Below are positions 37,676 through 49,363 of a stretch of 64,000 nt of DNA, piece after piece. The position numbers were made by a program, and so were the translations under genes. Below the pieces are notes generated by a model. That model did not search any database. It worked only from the letters and a program-made list of their open reading frames with translations, and was not told where the DNA came from. Position 1 is the first letter of the stretch. Each line of letters begins with the position of its first letter. The stretch comes from Austropuccinia psidii (lineage: Eukaryota; Basidiomycota; Pucciniomycetes; Pucciniales; Sphaerophragmiaceae): the NCBI GenBank assembly GCA_023105745.1, contig JALGQZ010000002.1, forward strand, positions 82,043,785-82,107,784, written 5' to 3'.

Positions 37676-37819
37676 ATGGGGAAATTTCAAAGAAATTTAC
37701 TTCGTGTTGTAGCAAGATCAATGATTGCTGTGCAAAAAATCAGCCATGCGACGCGATCCAATGAAGCTATGCAAAGAACGCTTTGGGAAGAAATTGAGTT
37801 TCGAATTAGTTTAAAATAA
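37676..37819 (+). CDS. Possible 47-residue small protein, unrecognised
   Basis: ATG to TAA encodes a basic, amphipathic-looking peptide (starting MGKFQRNLLRVVARSM) using several GC-rich codons (CGT, GCG, ACG, CGA), unlike the surrounding AT-rich DNA. That and its position in the host island, convergent with and 68 bp from the transporter stop, make it worth keeping. The Arg/Leu-rich start could suit a mitochondrial presequence, or it could be one exon of a longer gene. No family recognised; it may equally be chance or 3' UTR of the transporter gene. Confidence 0.22.
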   Translation: MGKFQRNLLRVVARSMIAVQKISHATRSNEAMQRTLWEEIEFRISLK

Positions 37820-37887
37820 AATAGATTAACTTAAAAAAGCCAGACCCACCAGTTCCAAGTAGTCAAATTAATAGATAGATGTTAAAA

Positions 37888-40337
37888 TTATGATTTGAAT
37901 CCTTTCCTTACTTGCCAGGCACGAGGAGGAACGACTTTTAATGATACAGTGACAAAAAAGAATAAAAGTTCTAAGTCAAAGTTATTTGAAAGAGAATGAA
38001 CCAATGGAATAAATTAATACCTTCGAGTCGGTTAGAAATTGGTCTGACGAAAAACATGAGCAAAAAGACTCCCAGAGTAATACAGAAAGCTTGCATAATA
38101 TAATATCCATCTCGGAAAGTATGACAGTCTCCATTCAACTCCTTACATTTAGCCTTTCCAAGCTCAGAGACACATTCATTACCTGATTTTAAAATTAATT
38201 TAATTAAAAACAGGGAATGAATCTAATAAATTTACCCTTGATGCTTACCGTGAGCTGAGGCTTGAGTAACGTTAGCATTGGGAATCAAGCAACTAGCCTC
38301 TGTAAAAAAATCCACGCCTTTCAAAACAAAATACCTCGGCCAAGTCCCACCAAGGTTAGAAAAAGTGTTTAATAACTAGAATAATGAATTGATTAGTTTA
38401 TTAACATGTCAAAGATGTTAAGGAAAACTTACAGTCATGTAGCTTCCACCTATCAGTGGATCAGCGATTTGAGAGTGAAAGGCAGCAATACCCACAAATT
38501 GAGTAGTGCTTTAGAAAACAAGCAAGGTTAATCAATCGGAACGAAACAATCAAGATGGAATTATAAAGATATACCTAGCAAAGCTTGTAAGAACGGTAGA
38601 AGCAATGACGACTATGAAGTAAGAAGTCGCAAGAGGTTTAGTTTGAGGAAAATAGTAAACTAATCCGACGCTCCAAACGGCGCATAATAATCTAAACCAC
38701 ATTGCTGATAGCCACTAATGAAATAGTCTAGAAAGGTCAGAAAAGATTTTTAGGATAAGAAATCATGATAGCTAACGAAAAGTTCTTACTGGTTGGAGTG
38801 GTCTAGGACCACTAGTCCATTTAGCGGCAAAATAACCCAAGAGGATTTGAAAAGGAAAGTCGATTAATACGCTTAAGGCCATATCTTCTTTACTCAAGCC
38901 TTTTTCTAAAAGTTTTAAGCTTGTTGCTGCATCGTTAACGCTTATACCCAATTTGGCGATACAATGTATGAAAATAAAAGATTGAACATGATTTAATTTG
39001 CAAATCTCATACATAATTTGATAAGCTTGTTTAATATCCATATCTGATTCTGGAGAATTACTATCCACAGGATCTTCAGTTTGAATGAAAATGAGGTAAA
39101 GAGTGACTAGGATGAAGCAAAGAGCTGCAAATCTTAGATAACCTGATAGAGTGATGAGAGGGTAATCTTGAGATACAAAGCCAAAAAGTGGTCGCCAACG
39201 ATTGTTACTAAATTCGATACTATTAAAAGCCAAGAAGACGGTAAAAGAAAGAAAGTCTGATTGGGAGATAAGAGAGAGAACACAATGGAAGAGATGAATT
39301 AAATTTTAAATTGAATTAAGTGCTTACAACCGATATTAGTTCCAATAGTTTGAGAGGTTGAAGCGTAAGATAAATTTTCTTTTGAAAGTAATTCAAGAGC
39401 CCAACCATCTACGGCGATATCTTGAGTGGCGGCAAATAAGACTAAGGTAAAGAATAAGAATGTTAAAGCTTTTACATCTGGAACTTGAGCATTGATTAAA
39501 GTGTCGATATGATTGCTCATCCACCATAAAGTGAGACCGATTAAAGCTTGAACAGGAATGATCCAAGATTTCCTTCTTCCAATCTTTGTAAAATAACATG
39601 AGTCGACGATTGGAGACCAAAGGAGTTTTAAAGAGTAAGGATAACTAGCGAGTGAAAATAATCCGATTTGAGAATATGATAAACGTGAAGCAAGCAAGAA
39701 TGGTACAGATCCTAAAGCCAAACCGAGTGGAATTCCTTGAAGCCAATCTGATTCAATTAGCATCCAAAGAATTAAAAGAAAGAATTATGAAAAAGAAAAA
39801 AGAAATTAATCAGTAAGAGGATAAAATGAATAAATAATTTTGGATTAAATGAATAGAGAGAGACGTACATAGAATGACTAGTAAGATAATTGCTTGCTTA
39901 TCTTTAAGGCTCATTTGATTTAAAGAAGTAGATGGAATTGAATCTTGAATTTGAAAAAGTTTTTTAGAGTTTTCTAAAGTATTTTTTGATTTTGATTTTG
40001 AATTTTTTGAATTTGAATTTTTTTTTTCTTTAAATGAATATTTAAGATTATTTTGTGATCCCATTTCTAATAAATCATCATTAGATAATAAAGGAATATG
40101 AGATCTTTCACGTAATCCAATTTTATCAATTTCTGACATTTTAATTGAGGAAGATTTAACTTGAGTGGGTGAATTTTTTGAATCGGAGTTTGAGTTAGAA
40201 TTAAGATTAGATTGAATTTGATTTTTATCGAATGATTTTGAAATTTTCTTTTTAAGATTCTTTTGAGATGAATGATTATTAATTTCAGGTTGATTAGTAT
40301 CAAGTACTGCAAATCTATTAGAAGATAAATTTGACAT
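37888..40337 (-). CDS. Acetyl-CoA transporter, AT-1/SLC33A1 family, eight exons
   Basis: Multi-pass membrane protein that in the characterised family carries acetyl-CoA into the ER/Golgi lumen for acetylation of proteins or glycans. Exons on the minus strand: 40337-39869, 39747-39328, 39256-38790, 38714-38575, 38508-38433, 38375-38249, 38182-38021, 37934-37888. All introns are GT-AG, 57-121 nt, and the spliced frame is 635 codons plus TAA. After a hydrophilic Ser/Asn/Lys-rich N-terminus (~150 residues) come the family hallmarks LQGIPLGLALGSVPFLL (spanning exon 1-2), IGRRKSW, ATQDIAVDGWAL, GYFLSFTVFLAFN (exon 2-3) and KLGISVNDAA, with about ten to twelve hydrophobic segments. The last exon could instead splice on at GTAAGG after PRAWQ. 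Only clear host gene in the window; appears intact. Confidence 0.92.
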
Positions 40338-42660
40338 TTGAATGAAAGATATAAGATCCTAAAAAATTTAAAATCAGATGATGATTGAATTAGTAAAAAT
40401 GAATGAATCGAGAATGATTTAGAATAAATTGATGAGACTTTACCTATTTATTTTATTTTAATTAGAGAAGATTGAAGTTTTTGGTGATGAGGATCACGAA
40501 ATTTGATTTGATTTGATTTTAATTTTTTAATTTTAAATTTTTAAAAAAAATGAAATTTAAAAATCAATGTGATCAAATTTGAAGTAATCAATCCTATTCA
40601 ACCTAAAGATAATTTGATAATAGAAAACCAGCTAAGAATTCAATTTATCATCATCAAGATTACAATTAATAAAGGAAAAAAAATTAAATTTGATCAACTC
40701 AAAAGATTTGGTGACAAAAATTAAAAAATTTTAAATAAAAAGATGATAATCAATCAATTAATGATCAGCCTCAATTGAGTAAGGATCTTAGTGAGAGCTT
40801 TTTAAGATGGTAGCTAGTAGCTCAAATTCTAGATTTTATCAAGTTGTCAATGGTTAAACCAATAGAAGAAGGAGGGAAATCTTAAAAGGTTTATTTCAAA
40901 CTTCTTAAAATCAAATTTAAATCAAAAATTTAATATTTCTTTAAAAAATTTGGATAGAATCTTTTAAATTAGTAAATTAGTTATCATAATTTTATTGACA
41001 TCCTACCCTGCCATGGACTTCAGAAGAGAAGACCTGGTTCAGAAAACCATCAAGCAATCAGGCCAAACAGTGTAAATAATCTAGCATGCTATAAAGGGTT
41101 GTGATCAACATGTCATGTTCAAGGCAGAATTAGTAGAAGAAAAGAGAATTGGGGAAATTGAGCTCTTCATCTTCTTGAGATGAAATTCTTAATCAAGGTA
41201 GCTTTGTAAATCTTTTTTGTTAACAACAAAAAATCTTCATGGGGTGCAAGAATTGGATAAATTTGCAAGATATCTAAATGAACAACATGTCAAGGGAAAT
41301 TTCAGACTTAATAGCCATTAACTTCAAAAATATTGGCAAGCATACAAGAAGTATGTTGAGATTACACAATGTCAAATGGGAAATTGGGTCGATCCAATAT
41401 TAATGGGCTAAATTAAAGAGAAATTGGAGATTAAATGTTTATTTTTTGAATGGATGAATGAAATTTTTTGTAAGAAATTGAATAGGAATTCTCGCCATGT
41501 TTATGAAACCAGGAAAGCCCAAAAATCAGAAGAATCAAGCTTTCAAAGGGTTTCTCTTATTGAAGACTTTCCAATTTATGGTAACCATAAATCTTTGGGG
41601 TGTTGAAAAATAATAAATGAATTTTTTTTTTCCCACAAGTGAGGTGAAGCAAGGATTTTTCTAATGAGCAAGAAAATGAAATGATTAAAATAAAGGAAAA
41701 TTAGAGAAAAATTCTGATAAATCCCTACAATAGGTTATTGAAATTCCCCTTCCTAAAACTGATAGCCTCTCAGCCACATATCTGGAAATTAGCAAACCTC
41801 AAGAGAATAAAAAGAGGGTTCTAACATCCCCTTTACCATCAAAAGGAAAAGTGAGTTATGGGTAAAATGTATTGATAGTTTAATTTAATAGTACCAGCCT
41901 GTGACTCCAGAAAAAGCATCAACATGATATCAATAAACCATAAATAATCACCAGGGGATTTTCTGTGTGACTGGAAGGCCAGTCATACCTTATGCCTCAA
42001 ATAAGCCTTAAATGTTGCTTATAAGTTCATGAGGGGTGAAATATAAGTTCCTATTATATTCCTAAAAGATAACTATGTCATGAAAAAGCAATATTTTTGA
42101 AATTTCATAATATTGAGTTTGGGGGGGTTCATATTATATTAGAGGAAACTATTTGAAATTTGTGTAATTTTAATTATGTTAAAATGAAAATATCATAGCT
42201 CTCCAAATTCTTTTCTGAATTTTAGAGGTTGAGTTATCTATCCCTGTTATTTCTTGAATTATTTTTAGCTTTATGAAAATGAGATAATTTTGTGAATGTC
42301 TTTTTTGGATGTGCATAATGGAGTGCCAACAAAAACTTAAAATCAAACCACAATTATCAAATCTATAGAAAGAAAATATTGATATAACTATAGAGGAGAA
42401 GCTTCTATCCTGAAAATTTAACCAACACAGACTTAAAAATGTATTAAGATCACAAAAAACAAGTATTGTACTTCTTAATAATGTCAAATCTGAGTAATAA
42501 ATTAAACCCTCTACCATACTTAAGGTACATGAAATCACATTTCAGGTTGAGAAATTGGGTTTAGAGATTAACTGAAGGCCAAACTTCCAACAAGCTTTAA
42601 TAATTTTCAGGAGCTCTTACTAACATGAGATATTTTAATCAATTATTTACCAATAAAACT
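40338..42660. other. Upstream flank of the transporter gene, no gene recognised
   Basis: The first ~500 bp (to ~40850) are host-like promoter/5' UTR sequence with TTTGATTTGATTTTA-type simple repeats. From ~41000 to 42660 only short ORFs occur on either strand. A stretch near 41895 (CCAGCCTGTGACTCCAGAAAA) resembles the head of LTR A at 45943, so part is probably very old repeat DNA. Confidence 0.5.
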
Positions 42661-44030
42661 TTCAGAGTAAATATTACATACATTACTTTAGAGACCATTC
42701 CATATTTCACAGCTATTTAGACCCCCCAAACCCATACAGATTTGACCATTTCACAGGGTTTCATTGAGGTTTTCATACCAAATACCCCTAACAGAGTTGT
42801 ACAAAAGAATCAGGGAACTTGTTGGAGAAGCTGGAGAAAACAAGCCCCAAAATATGGAATAATACAAGGGGGATTTCCTGAGGTCCAAAAGTAGCTGTTT
42901 TGGCTAGTTTTGGGGTTTTTATTCAATAGGACATAGTAGAACCCAAGAAAAAGGTCCCACTTTATGAAATGAATATTTTATACAATTCTGTGAAAGTGAG
43001 TATGTATTCTACAGGTTTTCAAACACCCACAATCCATTCTTTTGCCCAAGTTTGGCCATTTCACAGGGTTTTCACTTGGTTTTGCATGCTAAAACCCCCT
43101 AAATAAGATCTCCCACAGTTTTGGTGGGTTGTTTGCACTAGCTGGAGCAAACAACCCCCTCAAAACCGTGGGAGAACACATCAGGGGGGATGCCGCAGGG
43201 CCCAGAAAAGCTATCTTTGACAGTTCTGGGGGGGTTTTACTCACTTGAGCATAGTACAGCTCAAATGAAAAATACTTCATAGAGTACTGTGAAAATTATT
43301 CTGTATTCAAAATACATTTAGACTCCAAAAACCTATACTATGGCACAAATCTGGCCATTTCATACAATTTTCAGGGTAAAGCCCCCAAAATAAGGTTGCC
43401 TATGTTTCTGGGGTTTTTTCATAGTAGCTGTAGTGAACAAGCACCCAAACCCATGGGAGAAGACACTAGGGGTATGTCCCAGACTTCAGAAAACCCATTT
43501 TTGACAGTTTTTGGGGATTTTTCCTGATTGGGCACAGTAAACCCCAAGAAAAATGGCTAATTTGTTGGAAAAAATTTATCCAAAGTTTCCTTGCCAATTA
43601 TTCTGTATTTGAAAGATTTTTGGACACCAAAACCCCTTTTGTAGCACTAATTCAGCCATTTCACAGGGTTTATACCAAGATTTCAAGAGTATTTATTCCA
43701 AAATAAGCCTTACAAGAGTCCAGGGGTCTATTTCAGTAACTTGATAAAGCAAGTCCCTCAACCCAGGGGATGGCCCTGGGTTCCAAAAATCTGTGCTTGT
43801 CCATTTTGGAAGGGGGTTAAATTAATTGACCATATTAAACGCCCCAATATAAATGATTCATATAATTCTGTCAAGAGATTGCTGCTTTTGAGAGATTTTA
43901 AAAGCCCCAAAATCTACTTAAAGGTAAAAATCTTGGAAGTTAATGGGTTTTTCACTGATTTTTCCATAGTAAAACCCCTAAAAGAGGTCTCCTCTTCATA
44001 TATTGTGTTTTATTCCATTTTTTATCTTTC
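42661..44030. repeat. Degenerate tandem repeat, ~300 bp period, about 4.5 units
   Basis: The landmark GGCCATTTCACAGGGTTT (with variants) recurs at 42744, 43054, 43353 and 43654, that is every 299-310 bp, with a weaker fifth trace near 43935. Each unit also repeats, in order, a 'cccc(a)aaa' stretch, a GTAGCTGTAGTGAACAAGC-like segment, GTTTTGGGGTTTTT-like runs, 'catagta..cccc' and 'attctgtattc'. Units differ by perhaps a third of positions, so the array is old. The repeat is notably richer in C/G runs than its flanks. No coding potential is conserved between units. Confidence 0.75.
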
Positions 44031-45415
44031 AATACTATTAGGTCTTTCCAACACAACAAATTTGAACAAAATGTTTCTCTGTGAGTAATCTTACCAATTA
44101 GGCACTTCCATTTTTCAAACAAGCTAAATTATCTTATCAAAGAAAATAGTTTCAATGATAGATATTTAAATCAATTATAGATTCAAAGTATTGGGAATTT
44201 AAATCATTATTTCATTGTATTTATTATTAATTTTTATGCTCAAAAGCTATAGAAATAAAAGTAATATTTTACCTACAAGAATAAGGATTTATTTTGACAT
44301 ATTGAAGGAAAATGTTCAAAAAAAAAGAATTTAATAATCAAGTCACAGCTTCAATTTATTTTCCATATCTTATTAAATTTATTTCTTTTGAGCTTATATA
44401 AGGTATAGCTTCTGAATAATTTTATTTGTTGTCAGTATATATTCTCATGAAATTTATCTTTTAGTGTGAGCTACAAAAGGAATTTGTAAAATCTTTCAGA
44501 AACATCAATAATAATTTTATATCAGGGGAACCTTGAAAGAACTTTCTAATAATTATTTGAGAACATCCAGATAACTACAAAGGTATATTATAGGAGTAAC
44601 TCAAGAAACAATATATCACTGGCTATCCAGTAATGCAGAAAATTCCCTGGTGAATGGTACCAACCCTTAAGCCTAACAGTGAAAAATAAAGCTCATGTAG
44701 GGACAGTGCTGAAGTTAAAAGTCTCCCATTCAAGAATATATGATTTTTATCCAAATTGGATTAGAATTGAAAAAGCTATAACACTTTAATATTTTGATTT
44801 AGTAGCCACTAAGCCAAAACCCTAATCTCACTTTTAATCTAAATTTTTAATATTTAACTCAAACCCTATGAAATGGTATGATGATTTAATCTGTTAGTGA
44901 AAGATTTCAAATGGTGCTATCCATCTCATTGTAGCACCCCACCTTAAGAATTTATAAATTTTTTACATTTACTTTGAAGAAAACCTTGCAAAAGTAAAGG
45001 AGATCTTGTATATAACCTACCAAAAGTACAGCCATTTTAGAGAGCTCAAATATCCATATTCTAGCAACTTAACAAGATTTTATCTCAAAGACTGACTGAA
45101 ATATATATATTGGAAGCTTTTAACCTGAAAATACAGGTTTAAACAAGTTACAAACCCCTGTAACTTTGCCATACTGAATACAAGGTGTACAATGAGTGGT
45201 ACCAAAAATTAAATAGCTCATCAGATTCTTCAATTGTGTGCCATTAAAGTTTCAATATTTTCAAACCTGGAAAATATATTTGGGCTAGAGCTTTCTTGAA
45301 CCAATACAGAGCTTCTGAAAATAAGAAAAGCTTCTAGCCTAAATGATTTCCCTGTAAGAAGAAAAAGGGAATAAATAAACCAGAAATAATTAAAGAGATC
45401 AAAAATCCATGAAAT
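44031..45415. other. AT-rich DNA without recognisable genes
   Basis: No ORF above ~75 codons with any recognisable motif. A piece near 45145 (CTGTAACTTTGCCATACT) is reminiscent of LTR A body sequence (near 46529), suggesting decayed repeat. Otherwise I see nothing. Confidence 0.4.
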
Positions 45416-45936
45416 TTTAAGTTTTGGAGGTATTTTCATATACTCAAAAACCAAAAATTATAATTCAATAAATAAATAAAAAAGAAAATCATTTCTTTTA
45501 ATCATTAAAATAAATTTTACAATAAAAATTTAAAAATGGTATTTTTTTTACAGGTATTATAATGGAAAAAAATATTGTTTTACTTAAAAAATTTGAAAAA
45601 TGATTCAACTAAAAATTTAAAAGTGATTTTTTTTTTCAGAAAAAAGCTGATAAGAATTTTTATAAATTATTTCTTAAATAAATAAACTTTTTAATTTTAT
45701 TTAATCATTTTATTCCCCATTAAATTTCTATAATTAAAATCTAAATAAGATCAAATTCAGTTTTAAAATATTTTTAGTATGAAAATCGCAAAATACTCAA
45801 AACTTAACTTAAGTCATATTTCATATGGTGTTAACCAGAATTTTTTGTGTAAAAATCAGGTTTTTTGTTTCATTTGAAAGGTATGAGAAATAGAACTATG
45901 TTCAATTTAAATTTAAAAATGTTTGCATGCATTACA
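45416..45936 (+). repeat. LTR1-family fragment (first ~520 bp), decayed
   Basis: Aligns with LTR1 from its head: GGAGGTATTTTCATATACTC against AGAGGTAATTTCATATACCC, later TGGTGTTAACCA and GTATGAG(A/G)AAT landmarks. It is cut exactly where LTR A starts at 45937. Diverged but clear. Confidence 0.65.
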
Positions 45937-47354
45937 TGTTGGCCTGTGACTCAAAACCAGAGCACAAGCATGACAGCCAAATACCATAAACCAATGGTAA
46001 AGCCAAGATACCACCAAAACATGGAGATGAGAAAAATCAGCTCAGAAGGTATCAAAAGAAAGAGGAAACCAACAACTTTTCAAATATAACAGTTCCACCA
46101 TCATAGGACAAGGAATAACAAAGTTATCTCTGCTCAAAGTTGTTGCTGAGCATAAACCTTATTTTTCACCTCTCATCTGAAATCCAGAGGGAGGGGCTTA
46201 AGCCCATCAAAAGGGTATTAAAACAGAGGCTCTAGCTCAGGGCTATTCAATGGTACTAGCCAAATTGAGCTAGCTCCAGAACTACAGGAGTTATGGCCAA
46301 AATAAGGTCAAATAAGGGTGAATAAAATATTCACCTCTCATCTAGCTTCTACAGTTTTAGTGTGAGATACTTAAAGTGGGGTCTTTTTGGAAAGAGCATG
46401 ATCAGGCCTATCTGATGGTGCCATCAATCTCCCCATGGCTCATTTAGAAAAAAAGCTATGGGGAAAACAAGTTCCATACAGATTTTAAGCAAATCATACA
46501 TATGTACAAAAAATCCTGTACATGGCATAACTTTGCCATATTTCATGATATCCATATAAAGTGAGGTACCATTGTGTAGAAAACATGCAGGGCTTCACCA
46601 TGAACCAAATTTGAGCTTCATATCTCAAAAAAACAACAAGTTTATCTCAGTTTGAAAGTCAAAAGCCCACAATTAGACCAATACAGCCTTACTGTGGGAT
46701 AATCTCCCATGAATATGATTATGAGGTGTCAAACAGGCAAAGAAGCTTGTTTATACTTGAATACCTCACACTTTGGTCAAAAATGGGGTCTTTTACAGGT
46801 TCTGTACAGAATTCTCTGCATAATACATGTCAGAAGAGGGTTATGTGGTCTCCAGATGAAAATTTTCACCCTGTATTGGTGAAAACTGCCCAGATGTGGT
46901 TTCAAAACAACATTTGAGCCCAATACAAGCTAAAAATGCCTTGTGAAAGCCAAAAGCGGTCCTTGAAAGTGAAAAATCTTCACCTCCTCTATGTGGAAAG
47001 GTCTAGAAGACTTTTCACTAAAGTTTAGGATAAAAAGGGGCCTTTTTTCCACCAGAAAAGGTTTCCTCAATCTGTTCTTGTATTCCTAAATAGTACAACA
47101 GTCAAAAACAGTCATACTCTTGGAAAATAAGTCAGTTATACTTTGAATTTAAGTATTGTAGCTTTTATTATAGTAAATCAACTGATATAACTGCATCCAG
47201 GGCTTTCAGAAGTGTCACACCCCCACTATTCCATTAATAGTAAAGCCCTTTTACTTTTATTTAAACACCATTTTTATCATTACTATCCATGTCACAGTCA
47301 TAGTTTTTGTTGTAAATACTATTATCACCACCTCATCATAGACTCAGCCTAACC
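45937..47354 (+). repeat. LTR A copy, essentially full length, plus strand
   Basis: Starts TGTTGGCCTGTGACTC (consensus TGTCAGGCTG) and ends GACTCAGCCTAACC, directly followed by a PBS. It is the 5' LTR of a truncated element of the same family as element 2, and is used here to define the LTR A limits. Confidence 0.8.
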
Positions 47355-47373
47355 TTTTGGGGGCCTGGCTATG
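47355..47373 (+). other. Primer-binding site of the truncated LTR A element
   Basis: TTTTGGGGGCCTGGCTATG, one or two changes from the sites of elements 2, 3 and 4. Confidence 0.75.
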
Positions 47374-47969
47374 TTTTTTACATTTTTTGGACCTTATAAG
47401 TGTGTTTTTTCTTTTATTATCCTATTCCTGAAATTATTGTTTTTTAGGCATAATTTTTTTAAAAAATAAATTATAATATACATCTTATAATTAGTTTTTG
47501 AGTAGTTTATATTATATACCACTGTGGTTTTTATTTTTTAATTGCCTTTTTGCATGGTTGATTATAATTTAATCACCACAAAAACTTTATCTTTTGGTGT
47601 GTTTTGCATGTTAAAACACTTAAAGCCATTGATATTGTTCTTTTTTAATTAAAAAGGACACCTCTTTTACTGCAAACCAACAGTACTAGAGGTGTGGTTG
47701 GGTATATTGATAATTTCAATTGCCCTTTACACAACCACTTTTAGATTACACTTGTTAATTAAAAGCTAATCTGTGAGATACTGGTATACAAACAGTGTAC
47801 CAGAAATATACAATCTGTATTTTTTGACGTGCAATTGATAATTTCAATTTCACTGTCATAATACAAGGAAATAATATAGAAATCTATTTCCCAGAGGCCA
47901 TTCTTAGACGTGCAAACAGCATTTTAGGAAGGCATAACTGACAATAAGCCCTCTTTTTCCTGTTTGATT
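47374..47969 (+). other. Untranslated leader of the truncated LTR A element
   Basis: Non-coding; matches the leader of element 2 in inverse orientation (6607-7190). Ends in TTTGATTCAG, acceptor-like, before the first coding piece. Confidence 0.55.
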
Positions 47970-48529
47970 CAGTGGAAGAAAAATTCATACCACTTGAAAC
48001 CCAGTCACAGGCCAACACACCAGTGACATCCTCAGAACCAGAGGGAAAGGAAAGAGGCAAAGTGAATTCCTTATCACAGGTAAAAGGGTGACACCAATTG
48101 GCACCCAGAGGAGTAGAAAACGACAGAATTCTGCATCAATACAAGGTAAACCAACCTTAAACACTTGTACAGGGAAAATTACAATAATTATCCCAGTTGT
48201 AATCTCTAAAGGCAAATTTCCCAAAGCAGTAGACAATAAATCTGTACAAGGCGCAGTCAAAGGTAGATACCCTAAGAAGATTAAGTTGTTGACTTCTTGC
48301 AAACACTGATATGTCACCTGTACACCTCAGAGACCTTGACATACCAAGGAACCAGCCAGAGGAAAGAGAAGGCTTGTCCAGAACCAGAAGACTCGGAAGA
48401 GGACACCTTGGACATTGTGGTGGATGGAAATACATTGAGGAAAATCATACCCACTCTGCCATTCACTTTCCAATTCAACAGAAACCTCAAACCAGAAGAC
48501 CGGAAGGATATGGATCAAGTTCTTCAGCT
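47970..48529 (+). pseudogene. 5' coding stub (ORF1/gag) of the truncated LTR A element
   Basis: Overlapping open frames match element 2: one includes NSASIQGKPTLNTCTGKI, the next LPFTFQFNRNLKPEDRKDMD. The coding region breaks off at 48529, where an inverted LTR B piece begins; the remainder of gag-pol is absent. Function as for element 2 ORF1: unknown. Non-functional fragment. Confidence 0.65.
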
Positions 48530-49094
48530 TGTCACAGGGGCTCTTATGGAAGCAAGAGTGGCCTGGCACTCAGGAATGAAGAACTCACTTGGAGAGCTCC
48601 AAAGGATATAAGAAATAATAATGATTAAATCTCTTTAAAGAAGAATAAGGGAAAAGACAAGTATTCCAAAGATAAGAAGCCAACCAAGTGAATCCTCAAT
48701 TCACTGTTTCAACCTGCCAGAAAAGAAAATGGAATTAGCAAAGGATATGACCACCAATATCCACTGACAGGCAAGGAAGAAAAAGAGAAAAGGTGCTGAA
48801 TGACTGACATAAGATTATCAGTATTAACTTGAATAAATTAAAAGAAAAGAAAGATGAAAATAAATCCAGTATATTAATTAACTGGGGGAAAAAGTCCCCA
48901 GGTGCTGAAAGGTGGCCAGTATATGTGAAAAGTTGAAAGACTGATCCTGGAAGGTGAGTCACCGGCTGTATTGTCTGAATGGGGTCAATACAGATCTGGC
49001 CATCTTGAAATTTGAGCTGTGTGACTGAAATTCCACAGTGGAATATGAATTGGCCCAATTGGGCCAAGTACATACAGATTGATTGATTGCCACC
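48530..49094 (-). repeat. LTR B fragment, inverted
   Basis: On the minus strand this is the last ~560 bp of LTR B: the end complement TGTCACAGGGGCTCTT at 48530 matches AAGAGCCCCTGTGACA at 58348, and GGTTGAAACAGTGA and CTTTTCACATATACTGG landmarks are shared with 57.9-58.2 kb. Truncated at 49094 by an LTR1 piece. Confidence 0.75.
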
Positions 49095-49363
49095 TGTAAG
49101 GTGTGGATATGAAACTTTGATTAAAATGAAGTACTTTTCCTGTCCTCAAAATTTGTATAAGGTAAAGATCAATTAAAAATAGTAAAGAATATTATTTTTA
49201 AGAGAAAACACGCCAAATTTATTGTTTATAGCTTTATTAGTATAAAACAATAATATTAGAAAGATTTATTGTTTTACCAACAATAAAAATATATCCAAAA
49301 ATACTCTACAAGAGATATTTAAGGCTACAAAAGAAATTTCTTCAAGAGCAATTTCAATTGGAA
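49095..49363 (-). repeat. LTR1 fragment, inverted (last ~270 bp)
   Basis: Reverse complement of 2648-2916, starting with TGTAAGGTGTGGATATG, the complement of the LTR1 end. It is well conserved along its length. It ends at the junction to the family B gag region. Confidence 0.8.

Noticed and set aside
41880..41960. Possible LTR A head near 41895
   Set aside because: Resemblance to TGTGACTC..AAACCAG is limited to ~25 diverged bases with no continuation that I could follow.
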